In this document: in pieces, positions 16,516 through 24,170 of the stretch | Layout of the letters: every line of letters begins with the position of its first letter | How positions within the stretch are numbered: the first letter of the stretch is position 1 | DNA from: Clostridium peptidivorans | GTDB lineage: Bacteria > Bacillota > Clostridia > Clostridiales > Clostridiaceae | Direction of reading: 5' to 3' | Assembly (NCBI RefSeq): GCF_900205925.1 | Contig: NZ_OAOD01000005.1 | Coordinates: forward strand, 1 to 64,000 | Length of the DNA: 64,000 bases | The notes under the pieces: model-generated | The model's database searches: none | Told to the model about the DNA's origin: nothing | What the model saw: only the letters and a program-made list of their open reading frames with translations | Translations under genes and position numbers: made by a program

Positions 16516-17391
16516 TTACAATATTTTCCCATCTTCCATCATCTTCTCTTGTTTAAGTTGTCCACAACCTCCCTTGATATCACTTCCAAAGTTATGAAAA
16601 ATCTCACAATCTATTTTGTTTTTAAGTTTATTATAAAAGTCTATTACATCATTTTGTTCTGGAGCCATTAATCCTTCTATATTATTATCATTATACGCTG
16701 AAATGATAAGTTTTAGGGGTTTGCCTTTTAACAGCCTCTCTAATCTTTCTACATCCTCTTCAGTATCATTTACACCTTTAAATATCATATATCTTATTCT
16801 CGTCTTTATCTTGAATATTTCTGCATACTCAACCGCTGCTTCAATTATAGAATCTATATCGTATTTTAAAGTAACTGGCATTATATGCTTACGTGTGTCA
16901 TTTGATGATGCATGCAACGACAAGTTAAGTCTAATCTTAATATCGCTATTTTTAAAATCATTTATCAGTCTATTAATCCTTGGCGTTAAACCTACCGTTG
17001 CAATTTCAAAATTACTTATTTTATATTTATTATATATACTGATTATAGCCTCTCTAACATTTTCATAATTCATAAAAGGTTCACCCATTCCCGCAAAAAC
17101 AACCGCATCTATTGGTAACAACTTAGTTTCCTTGCAATGATCAGCACAAATGTCTACCTGTCCAATTATTTCAAGTGGAGTAAGATTTCTTACGAAACCT
17201 TGTTTCCCTGTTGCACAGAAAAAGCATCCTTGGCTGCAACCCACTTGAGAAGACACGCATACCGTACTGTGGTAAGTAAGCTTTAATTCTTTATCATACA
17301 TATATAAAGTTTCAATAGTATTTCCGTCCTCCATTTTTAATAGATATTTTACTGCATTGTCGCTACTTACAAGTTTTTTAATAACTTTCAC
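16516..17391 (-). CDS. Short RlmN/Cfr-like radical SAM protein under B12 riboswitch control
   Basis: A 291-residue radical SAM protein closely following the RlmN pattern: VCVSSQVGCSQGCFFCATGKQGFVRNL carries the first catalytic cysteine and the CxxxCxxC cluster motif, then GMGEPFMNYENV, LNLSLHASSNDTRKHIMP, and GGCGQLKQ carries the second (methylated) cysteine. True RlmN has about 70 more N-terminal residues forming an RNA-binding helical domain; that domain is absent here. The start is GTG at 17391 after GAGGTG. A cobalamin riboswitch with its own terminator lies directly upstream, which is unexpected for a B12-independent methyltransferase. It may be an RlmN paralogue with another RNA target. 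Confidence 0.85.
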   Translation of the reverse strand: MKVIKKLVSSDNAVKYLLKMEDGNTIETLYMYDKELKLTYHSTVCVSSQVGCSQGCFFCATGKQGFVRNLTPLEIIGQVDICADHCKETKLLPIDAVVFAGMGEPFMNYENVREAIISIYNKYKISNFEIATVGLTPRINRLINDFKNSDIKIRLNLSLHASSNDTRKHIMPVTLKYDIDSIIEAAVEYAEIFKIKTRIRYMIFKGVNDTEEDVERLERLLKGKPLKLIISAYNDNNIEGLMAPEQNDVIDFYNKLKNKIDCEIFHNFGSDIKGGCGQLKQEKMMEDGKIL

Positions 17392-17420
17392 ATCTATCAC
17401 CTCATTAAATATTTTTAGAC

Positions 17421-17460
17421 AAAAAGAAAAAATCCTTGAATACAAATACTTGTACTCAAG
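17421..17460 (-). terminator. Expression-platform terminator of the cobalamin riboswitch
   Basis: CTTGAGTACAA / TTGTATTCAAG (17435-17460) is followed on the minus strand by GATTTTTTCTTTTT, located between the aptamer and the radical SAM start, as expected for transcriptional OFF control. Confidence 0.85.
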
Positions 17461-17512
17461 AATTTTACCATCATTCTTACTATAGCCCCTTAAATCTAAG
17501 ACGCAATAATGA

Positions 17513-17658
17513 AAAAGGCAGGTCTCCTGGCTTACGGACTAACGATACTTTTTCCTTCCCGGTATTATCCAGTGGATTATAAAAGCTCTACCGTTTACAG
17601 TGGTGGGACCGCTGAGGCTTCTACCTCATTCCCTATTCTCCCTTTCGGGCACCTTTTT
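17513..17658 (-). promoter_or_regulatory. Cobalamin riboswitch
   Basis: The minus strand carries AAAAAGGTGCCCG at the 5' side, GGGAATGAGGTAGAAGCCTC, CGGTCCCACCACTGTAA, and the B12 box AAGCCAGGAGACCTGCC close to the 3' end, all standard conserved blocks of the aptamer. A terminator follows before the RlmN-like gene. A plus-strand open frame overlapping it is spurious. Confidence 0.95.
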
Positions 17659-17707
17659 CCATATTTTATATTATTATTTCATACAGATCCATTATTCATG
17701 TAAAATT

Positions 17708-17736
17708 ATTATATATTATAATATTTAATTTTGCAA
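17708..17736 (-). promoter_or_regulatory. Promoter of the riboswitch transcript
   Basis: On the minus strand TTGCAA (17736-17731) and TATAAT (17713-17708) are separated by 17 bases, about 50 bases upstream of the aptamer. Confidence 0.6.
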
Positions 17737-17787
17737 CTTGTAATATAAATGGGCGAATCTAAATATTCTATACCAATTAAAAGCTAA

Positions 17788-19407
17788 CTACTTTATGAGC
17801 TCTACAGCTTGCTTTGATACATAAGAGTTATCAATACTATAACCATCCTTAGTCTTATTGCATACCGTTACGCCTTCAAGCTTGATTTCTTTTCCATTTA
17901 ACTTTGCTATATTAGTGTAACCAAGGAGTTCAAGTGTTTTGTTTCCCTTTGTTACCTTAATCACTGGATTATCTGTATCCGAAGCGTCTATTGTTGCCTT
18001 TGCTCCAACCTCCTGGAAGGCCTCCTTTGCATTTACAAATAGTCTCTTAGTTGTCTGATCAAGATTAAGTCCTAAAACTCTCGCCATATATTTTCCTACA
18101 TCAGTGTTCTCGACTACACCTTGAAGCTTTTCAACACCAACTGGAGCATAATTAAATAAAGCTACATCTCCACCTATGTGTTCTCCATAAGCCCAGCATA
18201 TATTAGATCTATTGCTCACTACCTTATTAACAGAACCTTTCTTGATAAGTTCCATTTCATCATTCGTAAGATTCTCTATACCATAATAATCCTTCAAAAC
18301 CTTTTCAATTTTTGCATCATCTGCTCCATTTAATAATTCCTTTGCCAAATCTAAAGATGCTTTTGCTGTTTTAAGATTATCGATACTTTCTTTAAAAGTT
18401 ACACTTGAGTAATTACTATTTATACCCCCTACAGTAGGTCCGCCAGTGCCATGGTCAGCAGAAGACACTACAACCGTATTACCATCTTTCTTAGCAAAAT
18501 CCAATGCCACCTTTACGGCTTCATCAAAAGCTACAATATCTCCAGCAAGTCCAGCAGGATCATTAGCATGAGCTGCCCAATCTACTTTACTTCCTTCTAC
18601 CAAAAGAACAAAGCCATCATTATCCTTTGATAATACTTCTATTGCCTTTTTAGTCATTTCTGCAAGACTAGGCTCATCTGAATTAGTGGTTTTACGATCA
18701 ATATCATATTTTAAATCCTTTGGTGCAAATGCTCCCCAAAGTTTTGAAGAAGTAGATTTCATCATTCCTTCTTTAGTAGTTACATAGTCATAACCAAGAC
18801 TCTTTATTGTCTGCCTTAAATCCTTTCCATCTTTTCTTTTTCCATAAGCAGCTGGTGAAAAAAATTCATCTCCTCCACCTAGCATTACATCCATACCATT
18901 ATAAATCTGCTGCTTCATAAGTGAATTATAATTGTTTCTGTCTGGATCATGAGCAGTAAAATCTGCAGGAGTTGCATGCATCATTTCGCAAGTAACAACT
19001 GCACCTGTAGCTTTTCCTGCTAATTTAGCAGCCTCAAGCAAGGTTGCTGCTGGCCTATCATCAGGTAATACTCCAACGTGCTTATCATCAGTTTTATAGC
19101 CTATTGAATAAGCAGTTCCACCTGGTGCAGAGTCAGTTATAGGTCCATTATCCCAATATGTCCTTGTAAGACCTACTGCTATCTCATCCATTGCAAGCGG
19201 TTTACCGCCATTATACCATCTAGCTATAGTTATAGCCTCTATACTAGTACCATCTGGTATAAGCATAATAACATTTTTAGCCGTACCATTATTTTTCGCT
19301 TGTACACTATTATTGGAGCTAAAAGACATTTGCCCCAAAATCATTAGCATGGCACATAGAAGTGCAATGACTGATTTCTTCATCTTAACTTGATGAAGCT
19401 TGAACAT
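17788..19407 (-). CDS. Secreted alkaline phosphatase
   Basis: A 539-residue PhoA-family phosphomonoesterase exported by an N-terminal signal peptide (cut near SVQA/KNN, about residue 37). Metal and catalytic signatures: NVIMLIPDGTS with Asp52, TDSAPGGTAYS with nucleophile Ser93, HATPADFTAHD, LLVEGSKVDWAAHANDP, VVSSADHGTGG and HIGGDVALF. The C-terminus of about 90 residues resembles a copper-amine-oxidase-N or S-layer-like add-on. ATG at 19407 is preferred, with GGGGGG eight bases upstream; the ATG at 19455 has none. It should release phosphate from organic esters at the surface. No clear Pho box was identified. Confidence 0.9.
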   Translation of the reverse strand: MFKLHQVKMKKSVIALLCAMLMILGQMSFSSNNSVQAKNNGTAKNVIMLIPDGTSIEAITIARWYNGGKPLAMDEIAVGLTRTYWDNGPITDSAPGGTAYSIGYKTDDKHVGVLPDDRPAATLLEAAKLAGKATGAVVTCEMMHATPADFTAHDPDRNNYNSLMKQQIYNGMDVMLGGGDEFFSPAAYGKRKDGKDLRQTIKSLGYDYVTTKEGMMKSTSSKLWGAFAPKDLKYDIDRKTTNSDEPSLAEMTKKAIEVLSKDNDGFVLLVEGSKVDWAAHANDPAGLAGDIVAFDEAVKVALDFAKKDGNTVVVSSADHGTGGPTVGGINSNYSSVTFKESIDNLKTAKASLDLAKELLNGADDAKIEKVLKDYYGIENLTNDEMELIKKGSVNKVVSNRSNICWAYGEHIGGDVALFNYAPVGVEKLQGVVENTDVGKYMARVLGLNLDQTTKRLFVNAKEAFQEVGAKATIDASDTDNPVIKVTKGNKTLELLGYTNIAKLNGKEIKLEGVTVCNKTKDGYSIDNSYVSKQAVELIK

Positions 19408-19539
19408 AAGCAGTCCCCCCTTAAATATCTTGTACATTAATTTATATGCCGCCATATTATTAATAATTACGTTGATAAAATCCTAACTTATTAGAGCTAA
19501 TAAATTGAAAGAAACAAGATATCAGGGCTATAAATTAAA

Positions 19540-19574
19540 AAGTGTTAATGATTTAAAAACAATCATTAACACTT
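19540..19574 (-). terminator. Terminator downstream of the J-domain gene
   Basis: A perfect 14-base stem, AAGTGTTAATGATT / AATCATTAACACTT, is followed on the minus strand by TTTTTAATTT. Confidence 0.85.
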
Positions 19575-19635
19575 ATGTAAAATCAATTTTATTTTATAGC
19601 GATATGTTTAAACCAATCCTTATCCTCTTTTTGTA

Positions 19636-19682
19636 TATATGTATGGTGGAAGTGAAGCACAACCTTTAAAATTCACCAATAA
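19636..19682. repeat. Degenerate tmRNA-3'-end copy (putative att site 3)
   Basis: ATATGTATGGTGGA followed by AGTGAAGCAC and ACCTTTAAAATTCACCAATA matches the copy at 23886-23931 through both the tmRNA-end core and the adjoining arm, with scattered substitutions. The core is also the 3' end of ssrA at 26572. It marks the outer boundary of the left insertion. Confidence 0.65.
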
Positions 19683-19696
19683 TATAGATAAATATT

Positions 19697-20431
19697 CTAA
19701 AAAACAAAATCTTTTAGTACATTATTTAATTTTTTAAAAATTTTTAACACAAACCTTAAGACATATGGTAAAAAGAATGATGATAATAATACTAAAGCAG
19801 CCAAAATTAATATATTATAATTTATAGCTTGTCCTGATTTAACCTGATATAAATGTATTGCTCCTACAGATATAGCCCCAACAATTAATAATTTAGATGC
19901 TATCCATGAAACTACATTTATAATCTGGCATAATAATATTATTACCGATAGTATCGCTATTAATGGTAAAGCTAATATCTTAAATGGCAACATAAGCAAA
20001 TCAAATATTTGTTTAGTATCACTTTTTTGACTTTTAACCGATTTTTGTTTTCTAACCTTTTCTTCTTTATTATCATTCAATTTATTTTTCTTATCTTCGT
20101 TTTTTGAAACTCCTTTTGAGGTAAAATCATTCTTTTTTGTACTAGCACTTCTCTCTTTGCTTATAGAATTTTTACTTTTATTATTACCCCCTAGTTCTCT
20201 TTCTACTTCTTGTGGTTGCATAATTAATGTTTGATTTTTATCCATTAGTGGACTTTCTTCTAAACTGTTTAAAGCTTCATATGCCTGATGAAACAACTTC
20301 AAAAATTCATTAAGTCGTTTTTCATTAACTACTTCTTTTTTTATTTTTTCTACTTGCTTTTCATAAGCTTCTTTTATTTCTTCTTTTGATGCACTTTTTT
20401 CTACACCTAATATTTTATAACAATCTGTCAT
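19697..20431 (-). CDS. J-domain-like membrane protein without HPD
   Basis: A 244-residue protein. Residues 1-57 look like a J domain (YKILGVEKSASKEEIKEAYEKQ...FHQAYEALNSLE), but the His-Pro-Asp triad required to stimulate DnaK is missing, replaced by a charged stretch. Residues 75-140 are a Lys/Ser/Asn-rich disordered linker. Residues 145-230 hold about three hydrophobic helices. It might recruit or mimic chaperone contacts at the membrane without activating Hsp70, or use the J-like fold only for binding. It lies just inside the outer tmRNA-end repeat, so it may be part of the inserted DNA. Confidence 0.7.
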   Translation of the reverse strand: MTDCYKILGVEKSASKEEIKEAYEKQVEKIKKEVVNEKRLNEFLKLFHQAYEALNSLEESPLMDKNQTLIMQPQEVERELGGNNKSKNSISKERSASTKKNDFTSKGVSKNEDKKNKLNDNKEEKVRKQKSVKSQKSDTKQIFDLLMLPFKILALPLIAILSVIILLCQIINVVSWIASKLLIVGAISVGAIHLYQVKSGQAINYNILILAALVLLSSFFLPYVLRFVLKIFKKLNNVLKDFVF

Positions 20432-20623
20432 TTCTTCTCTCCATTTAAAACCAATTAGTTAATATTCTTATTTTAATTTCACCTTATTACTTCTTAAAAT
20501 ATTATACTGAAATTTAAAACTAATTTAAAGTATTGCCTTCATATAATCTTCTTACAAGTTTACTTTTACACTGCTAAATTATATAAATTCTAGTTACCTA
20601 AGTTTCGTACAAACAAAACTTAA

Positions 20624-20647
20624 GTAGTTCCCATATTGTAGTTCCCA
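20624..20647. repeat. Tandem GTAGTTCCCA repeat
   Basis: GTAGTTCCCA occurs twice (20624-20633 and 20638-20647), four bases apart, in the 448-base gap between the divergent J-domain and response-regulator genes. It may be a paired protein-binding site or a remnant of a lost element. Confidence 0.5.
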
Positions 20648-20705
20648 AAAAATAAATAATGATTAATCCCTCCCATAAGGAGCACTATCTTTCATAAATC
20701 CAATC

Positions 20706-20737
20706 ATTACATTCTTTAGCCCTATAATTACATTCTT
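20706..20737. repeat. ATTACATTCTT direct repeat with 21-base period
   Basis: ATTACATTCTT is repeated exactly at 20706-20716 and 20727-20737. A 21-base spacing is two helical turns, a layout used by LytTR-type regulators, whose gene is directly downstream. The sequence itself is not a clear match to the known AgrA or VirR consensus. Confidence 0.45.
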
Positions 20738-20762
20738 CTGAACTTGAAAAAAAAAATTCCGA

Positions 20763-20799
20763 AATAAGGACTGTGTAAAAAATGCAGTCCTTATTTTTT
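20763..20799. terminator. Terminator in the gap before the Agr-type operon
   Basis: An AATAAGGACTG / CAGTCCTTATT stem is followed by TTTTTT on the plus strand; T-rich DNA also follows on the minus strand. What transcript it ends is unclear, as no gene of normal size precedes it. Confidence 0.75.
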
Positions 20800-20832
20800 C
20801 ACTGATTGGAATAAACTCAACTTATATACTCA

Positions 20833-20861
20833 TTAGAAGCGCAGGAACTATATGGTATAAT
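20833..20861 (+). promoter_or_regulatory. Candidate promoter of the Agr-type operon
   Basis: TTAGAA (20833-20838), 17 bases, then TATAAT (20856-20861), ending 18 bases before the response-regulator ATG. The weak -35 suggests activation. Confidence 0.5.
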
Positions 20862-20879
20862 TATAGCCGAGGTGAGCTT

Positions 20880-21596
20880 ATGCTAAAAATCGCAATTTGC
20901 GATGATGAAGAATGTCAAAGAATCGAACTTATAAATATGGTAAAAAAAGCATTAGAATTTAAAAACATTAAATATTTAATATTTCAATATGAAAATGGCG
21001 AAGACTTACTGCAATCAAAATTAGAAATAAATCTATACTTTTTGGATATACGCATGGATAAGCTTAACGGAATAGAAACAGCAAAAAAGATTAGGAAATT
21101 AAATAAGGAAGTAATTATTATATTTATTACTGCACTTAAAGAATATGTGTTTGAAGCTTTTGATGTTAAGGCTTTTCATTATATTCTAAAACCTTTATCG
21201 GAAAAAAAGTTAAGAAAAGTACTTTACTCTGCTTTACCACAATTTTATGAAGCAGATGATTTTATTCTTGCTAAAACAATCAGTCAATGTACTAAGATTT
21301 TCGTTAAAGATATAATGTATATAGAATCTCAGCTTAGAAAAATAAAAATTCATACCACTTATGATGTTATTGAGTATTATCACAAATTATCAGACATAGA
21401 AGAAGAATTAAAAAACTTTAATTTTTTCAAATGTCACAGGAGTTATATTGTAAATTTAAATTATGTAAGAAGTTATGATAATGTTTTTATAACCTTAAAA
21501 AATGGAGAAAAGGTATATGTGTCCAAATACAAGCTTACTGATTTTTCAAGAGCATTTATGTATTATTTAAAAAGTAAGGGTACCCCATATGGCTAA
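20880..21596 (+). CDS. LytTR-family response regulator (AgrA/VirR type)
   Basis: A 238-residue regulator. The receiver domain has acidic pair Asp8/Asp9, phospho-acceptor Asp56 (LYFLDIRM) and HYILKPL. The LytTR DNA-binding domain follows at about 130-235 (KIFVKDIMYIESQLRKIKIHT; FFKCHRSYIVNLNYVRSYDN; VYVSKYKLTDF). The site GAGGTGAGC precedes ATG. It overlaps the sensor kinase by eight bases, so the pair is coupled. Known relatives control toxins, bacteriocins or motility in response to peptides. It is on the plus strand, opposite to most of the window, and lies within the putative tmRNA-linked insertion. Confidence 0.92.
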   Translation: MLKIAICDDEECQRIELINMVKKALEFKNIKYLIFQYENGEDLLQSKLEINLYFLDIRMDKLNGIETAKKIRKLNKEVIIIFITALKEYVFEAFDVKAFHYILKPLSEKKLRKVLYSALPQFYEADDFILAKTISQCTKIFVKDIMYIESQLRKIKIHTTYDVIEYYHKLSDIEEELKNFNFFKCHRSYIVNLNYVRSYDNVFITLKNGEKVYVSKYKLTDFSRAFMYYLKSKGTPYG

Positions 21597-22968
21597 TATA
21601 CAGATTATTGATTTGTTTGGTTTTTTATCTACTATCCTTGCTCTACCTTTTCATTACACAATACAAATCCATTTTTTTAATAAATTTTTAGGTTTTAAGA
21701 GTAAAACATGGAAATGTATTTTTTTTATAATTCCTTTGGTACTTTTAAATATTTTAATTTACAAAGTGCAATCTCCGCTGGGTTTTGTAGTAAATGATCT
21801 ACTTTGGTTTGCACTTTTGCTATGTTTATGTAATGGTAATTTTGTCTTAAAGCTTTACGCTGCAATTGTTCCAGCTACAATTTCATTACTTATTTACATC
21901 ATTTTTTTAAGCTTTGATTATCGTGCTTCATCCTATATACTCACTTTAAATACGAGTTCTATATTAGATATTTTTATTCTTTTTCTAATAAATGTTGCTA
22001 GAGAATCCATAAATCTAATTTTGTTCTTTCTTTTTCTAAACAAAATAAGCGATTTTTTAAGCTTTAAAGAAAGAACTGTAGATGTATATCAAAGTTTGTA
22101 TTTGTTTATTCCTTGCTTGGCAACTTATAGTTTAATATTAATCTTTTATTTTGTTCAAGCCATCCATATTGACAATAAAGATTATTACCTTTTTTCTATT
22201 TTTCCTAAGGTTTATTATGTTGTACCACTTGTAAGTATCTCCTTATTAATTTCCATAATTCTTAATGCATATATCTTTAAAAAGATGATTCAAGTGAAAG
22301 ATATTGAGCAAAAAAACTTATTAATGGAACAACAGTTTAAACTTCAAATTAATCACAGCAAAAATCTTGAAAGTCTTTATAGTGGTACTCGTAGTATCAA
22401 ACATGATATGAATAACCATCTACTTTGCTTAAAAAGTCTAGCTCAAAATGGGAATGTAGAAGAAATAAATAATTATCTTCATACACTTGGACAAACCATA
22501 GAAAAGTTAGACTATACTATCAAAACAGGAAATGCGATTTCTGATGCCATTATAAACGAGAAATATAATATTGCTAAAATGGAAAATATTAAATTTAATT
22601 GTGATTTTATCTTGCCTAATGAACTTATACTGGATTCTGTAGATTTATGTGTTGTATTAAGTAATTCATTAGATAATGCACTTGAAGCTTGTATAAAGAT
22701 TCAAGATGAAACTGTAAATAAAGAAATTTCTATTACTTCATATATACAAGACTTATATCTAATAATTGAAGTTTCGAATACTATTGTAGATAAACTTCAA
22801 TACAATGGTAATAAAATTGCAACTACAAAACAGGATAAAACTAACCATGGTATAGGAATTTCAAGTATAGAAATGATAGCAAAAAAATATAACGGAATTG
22901 TGGACATTATAATAGAAAAAAATAAATTTATTTTAAATATCATGCTTAAAGTAAAAGACAATCAGTGA
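21589..22968 (+). CDS. AgrC-type GHKL sensor histidine kinase
   Basis: A 459-residue kinase with six or seven transmembrane helices over residues 1-232, a short linker coiled coil, phosphorylation motif RSIKHDMNNHL with His272, and a GHKL ATPase domain (LSNSLDNALEACIK N box; NHGIGISSIEMIAKKYNG G box). This polytopic sensor architecture is that of peptide-sensing AgrC/ComD/VirS kinases. The expected partner genes, an AgrB processing protease and AgrD prepeptide, are absent from the window, so the ligand is either made elsewhere, is not an Agr peptide, or comes from other cells. Confidence 0.9.
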   Translation: MANIQIIDLFGFLSTILALPFHYTIQIHFFNKFLGFKSKTWKCIFFIIPLVLLNILIYKVQSPLGFVVNDLLWFALLLCLCNGNFVLKLYAAIVPATISLLIYIIFLSFDYRASSYILTLNTSSILDIFILFLINVARESINLILFFLFLNKISDFLSFKERTVDVYQSLYLFIPCLATYSLILIFYFVQAIHIDNKDYYLFSIFPKVYYVVPLVSISLLISIILNAYIFKKMIQVKDIEQKNLLMEQQFKLQINHSKNLESLYSGTRSIKHDMNNHLLCLKSLAQNGNVEEINNYLHTLGQTIEKLDYTIKTGNAISDAIINEKYNIAKMENIKFNCDFILPNELILDSVDLCVVLSNSLDNALEACIKIQDETVNKEISITSYIQDLYLIIEVSNTIVDKLQYNGNKIATTKQDKTNHGIGISSIEMIAKKYNGIVDIIIEKNKFILNIMLKVKDNQ

Positions 22969-23005
22969 TGAATTAAGGGCTAGCTATAAGAAAGGGATGT
23001 TTTAG

Positions 23006-23653
23006 ATGCAAATTAATTCAACTACTCCTAATCCAATGGCAAGCCAACCCTTTAATGCCACTAGTAAAAGTTCTCCAAAAAACAACGAAGCAGAAGAAAG
23101 ACAACTTGATAGCGAGATTCAAAGTCTTGAAAAAGAAAAATCAGATTTAAACAAAGAAATTTATAATATAAAGGGTGATTTTGCACCACCTAAACCTAAA
23201 GAAGAGCTGATTAGACCTTTAAAAGATAAAATAAAAGTTATAGAAGCTAAAATACAGCAAAAGCAGGCTGAAAAAGCAGAAAAACAAGCTGAGAATTTAA
23301 AGGAACCTTCAAATAGCACAGAGGATAAAAAGTCTAATCCTATTAAAAAGAATGATATTGAAGGTAAGAGCTTTAATTCTGCTGAAGAGAAAAATGAATT
23401 TACCTTTGAACAATTAAGTGACTTTACTACTCAAGCTGGTATTATAAATGAAGCAAAAGTAAGAACTTCTTTAAAGGCTTCCTCTAACCTTCTACTTAAA
23501 GAAACTCCTTCTTCTGATGCTTCTAATACTTCTGAATACACAAGCTCTATCAATAATAAAAAAATTAATAATCACATAAAAAATGCTATTGATGCATATA
23601 ACTTAGTAGAAAATAGTGATTCAGTAGATTCTACAACACATGCGTTAGCTTAA
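23006..23653 (+). CDS. Coiled-coil protein, FlxA-like
   Basis: A 215-residue hydrophilic protein without signal peptide or membrane helix. The N-terminus (MQINSTTPNPMASQPFNATSK) is Ser/Thr/Asn-rich; residues 30-105 form a strong coiled coil (LDSEIQSLEKEKSDLNKEI; IEAKIQQKQAEKAEKQAEN); the rest is polar and probably disordered. The opening plus coiled coil resembles FlxA-like proteins, a loosely defined family named after a flagellar-regulon gene. It begins 37 bases after the sensor kinase, with AAAGGGATG upstream, and ends at a terminator, so it is likely the third gene of the Agr-type operon and perhaps its output or effector. Confidence 0.65.
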   Translation: MQINSTTPNPMASQPFNATSKSSPKNNEAEERQLDSEIQSLEKEKSDLNKEIYNIKGDFAPPKPKEELIRPLKDKIKVIEAKIQQKQAEKAEKQAENLKEPSNSTEDKKSNPIKKNDIEGKSFNSAEEKNEFTFEQLSDFTTQAGIINEAKVRTSLKASSNLLLKETPSSDASNTSEYTSSINNKKINNHIKNAIDAYNLVENSDSVDSTTHALA

Positions 23654-23689
23654 ATAGACTATATTGCTACAAATACACTTAAACTTTAC

Positions 23690-23727
23690 AACCTGTGTAA
23701 GGTAAAACTTGCACAGGTTCTCTTTTT
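23690..23727 (+). terminator. Terminator of the Agr-type operon
   Basis: AACCTGTGTAAG pairs with CTTGCACAGGTT (23690-23701 with 23708-23719), followed by CTCTTTTT. Confidence 0.85.
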
Positions 23728-23831
23728 AAGACTTTTTCATCTATATTGATATTGTTCTCTTTTAATTTACCGCTTTTGAGTTCTTTTAATTCAAGCAAAA
23801 AGCTTTCACTTTAATATTTATTTATTAAGCC

Positions 23832-23903
23832 AAAAACACGACCGCCTGTAAGCAGCTGTTTAAGCCACCTACAGGCGGTCGTGGATATGTATGGTGGAGG
23901 CGA
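23832..23903. repeat. Second copy of ssrA terminator plus tmRNA 3' end (putative att site 2)
   Basis: These 72 bases match 26512-26583 with a single difference (23840 G versus 26520 A). The match includes the tmRNA terminator hairpin and the ...TCGCCTCCACCA end of tmRNA (minus strand). Beyond 23903 similarity to ssrA stops abruptly, but a further 28 bases resemble the arm beside the copy at 19636. The layout is that of an attachment-site duplication left by site-specific integration into ssrA. Confidence 0.85.
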
Positions 23904-23973
23904 ATCGCGACCTTTAAAATCCACTAATATAAACAAACTTTTCATTTTTCAATAGTGCATTAGTTCTAATAGA

Positions 23974-24150
23974 CTAATGTAACTTCACAAAATTAAAGAT
24001 TGCAGTTAAAATTGCACATACTCCAGCAATTATTACCCAATCTGTCCATCGTCTTGACTTTCTTTTTTGTTTATTAACAATCATTCCAATAAAGCCTATT
24101 AATAATAAAATTATTCCTAGCGCAAACCCTAGAATAATACCAATGAACAT
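23974..24150 (-). CDS. Small two-helix membrane protein
   Basis: A 58-residue open frame with GGGGGAAGTAAG before its ATG, beginning MFIGIILGFALGIILLLIGF, with a basic turn (NKQKRKSRRW) and a second hydrophobic helix (VIIAGVCAILTAIFNF), ending at TAG. It starts 21 bases after the ABC permease stop and in the same direction, so it is probably the last gene of the TetR-ABC operon. Small membrane proteins in such operons can act as immunity or transporter-accessory subunits, but no family is recognised. Confidence 0.7.
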   Translation of the reverse strand: MFIGIILGFALGIILLLIGFIGMIVNKQKRKSRRWTDWVIIAGVCAILTAIFNFVKLH

Positions 24151-24170
24151 CTTACTTCCCCCTTTTCCTT

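Noticed and set aside
17509-17703. Plus-strand open frame of 64 residues
   Set aside because: It lies wholly over the cobalamin riboswitch on the other strand and has no ribosome binding site or family resemblance.
20640-20760. Minus-strand frame ending MIGFMKDSAPYGRD as a possible signal peptide or gene remnant
   Set aside because: The frame has no ribosome binding site, part of it is generated by the direct repeats, and no AgrB-type protease is present. It is mentioned only as context.
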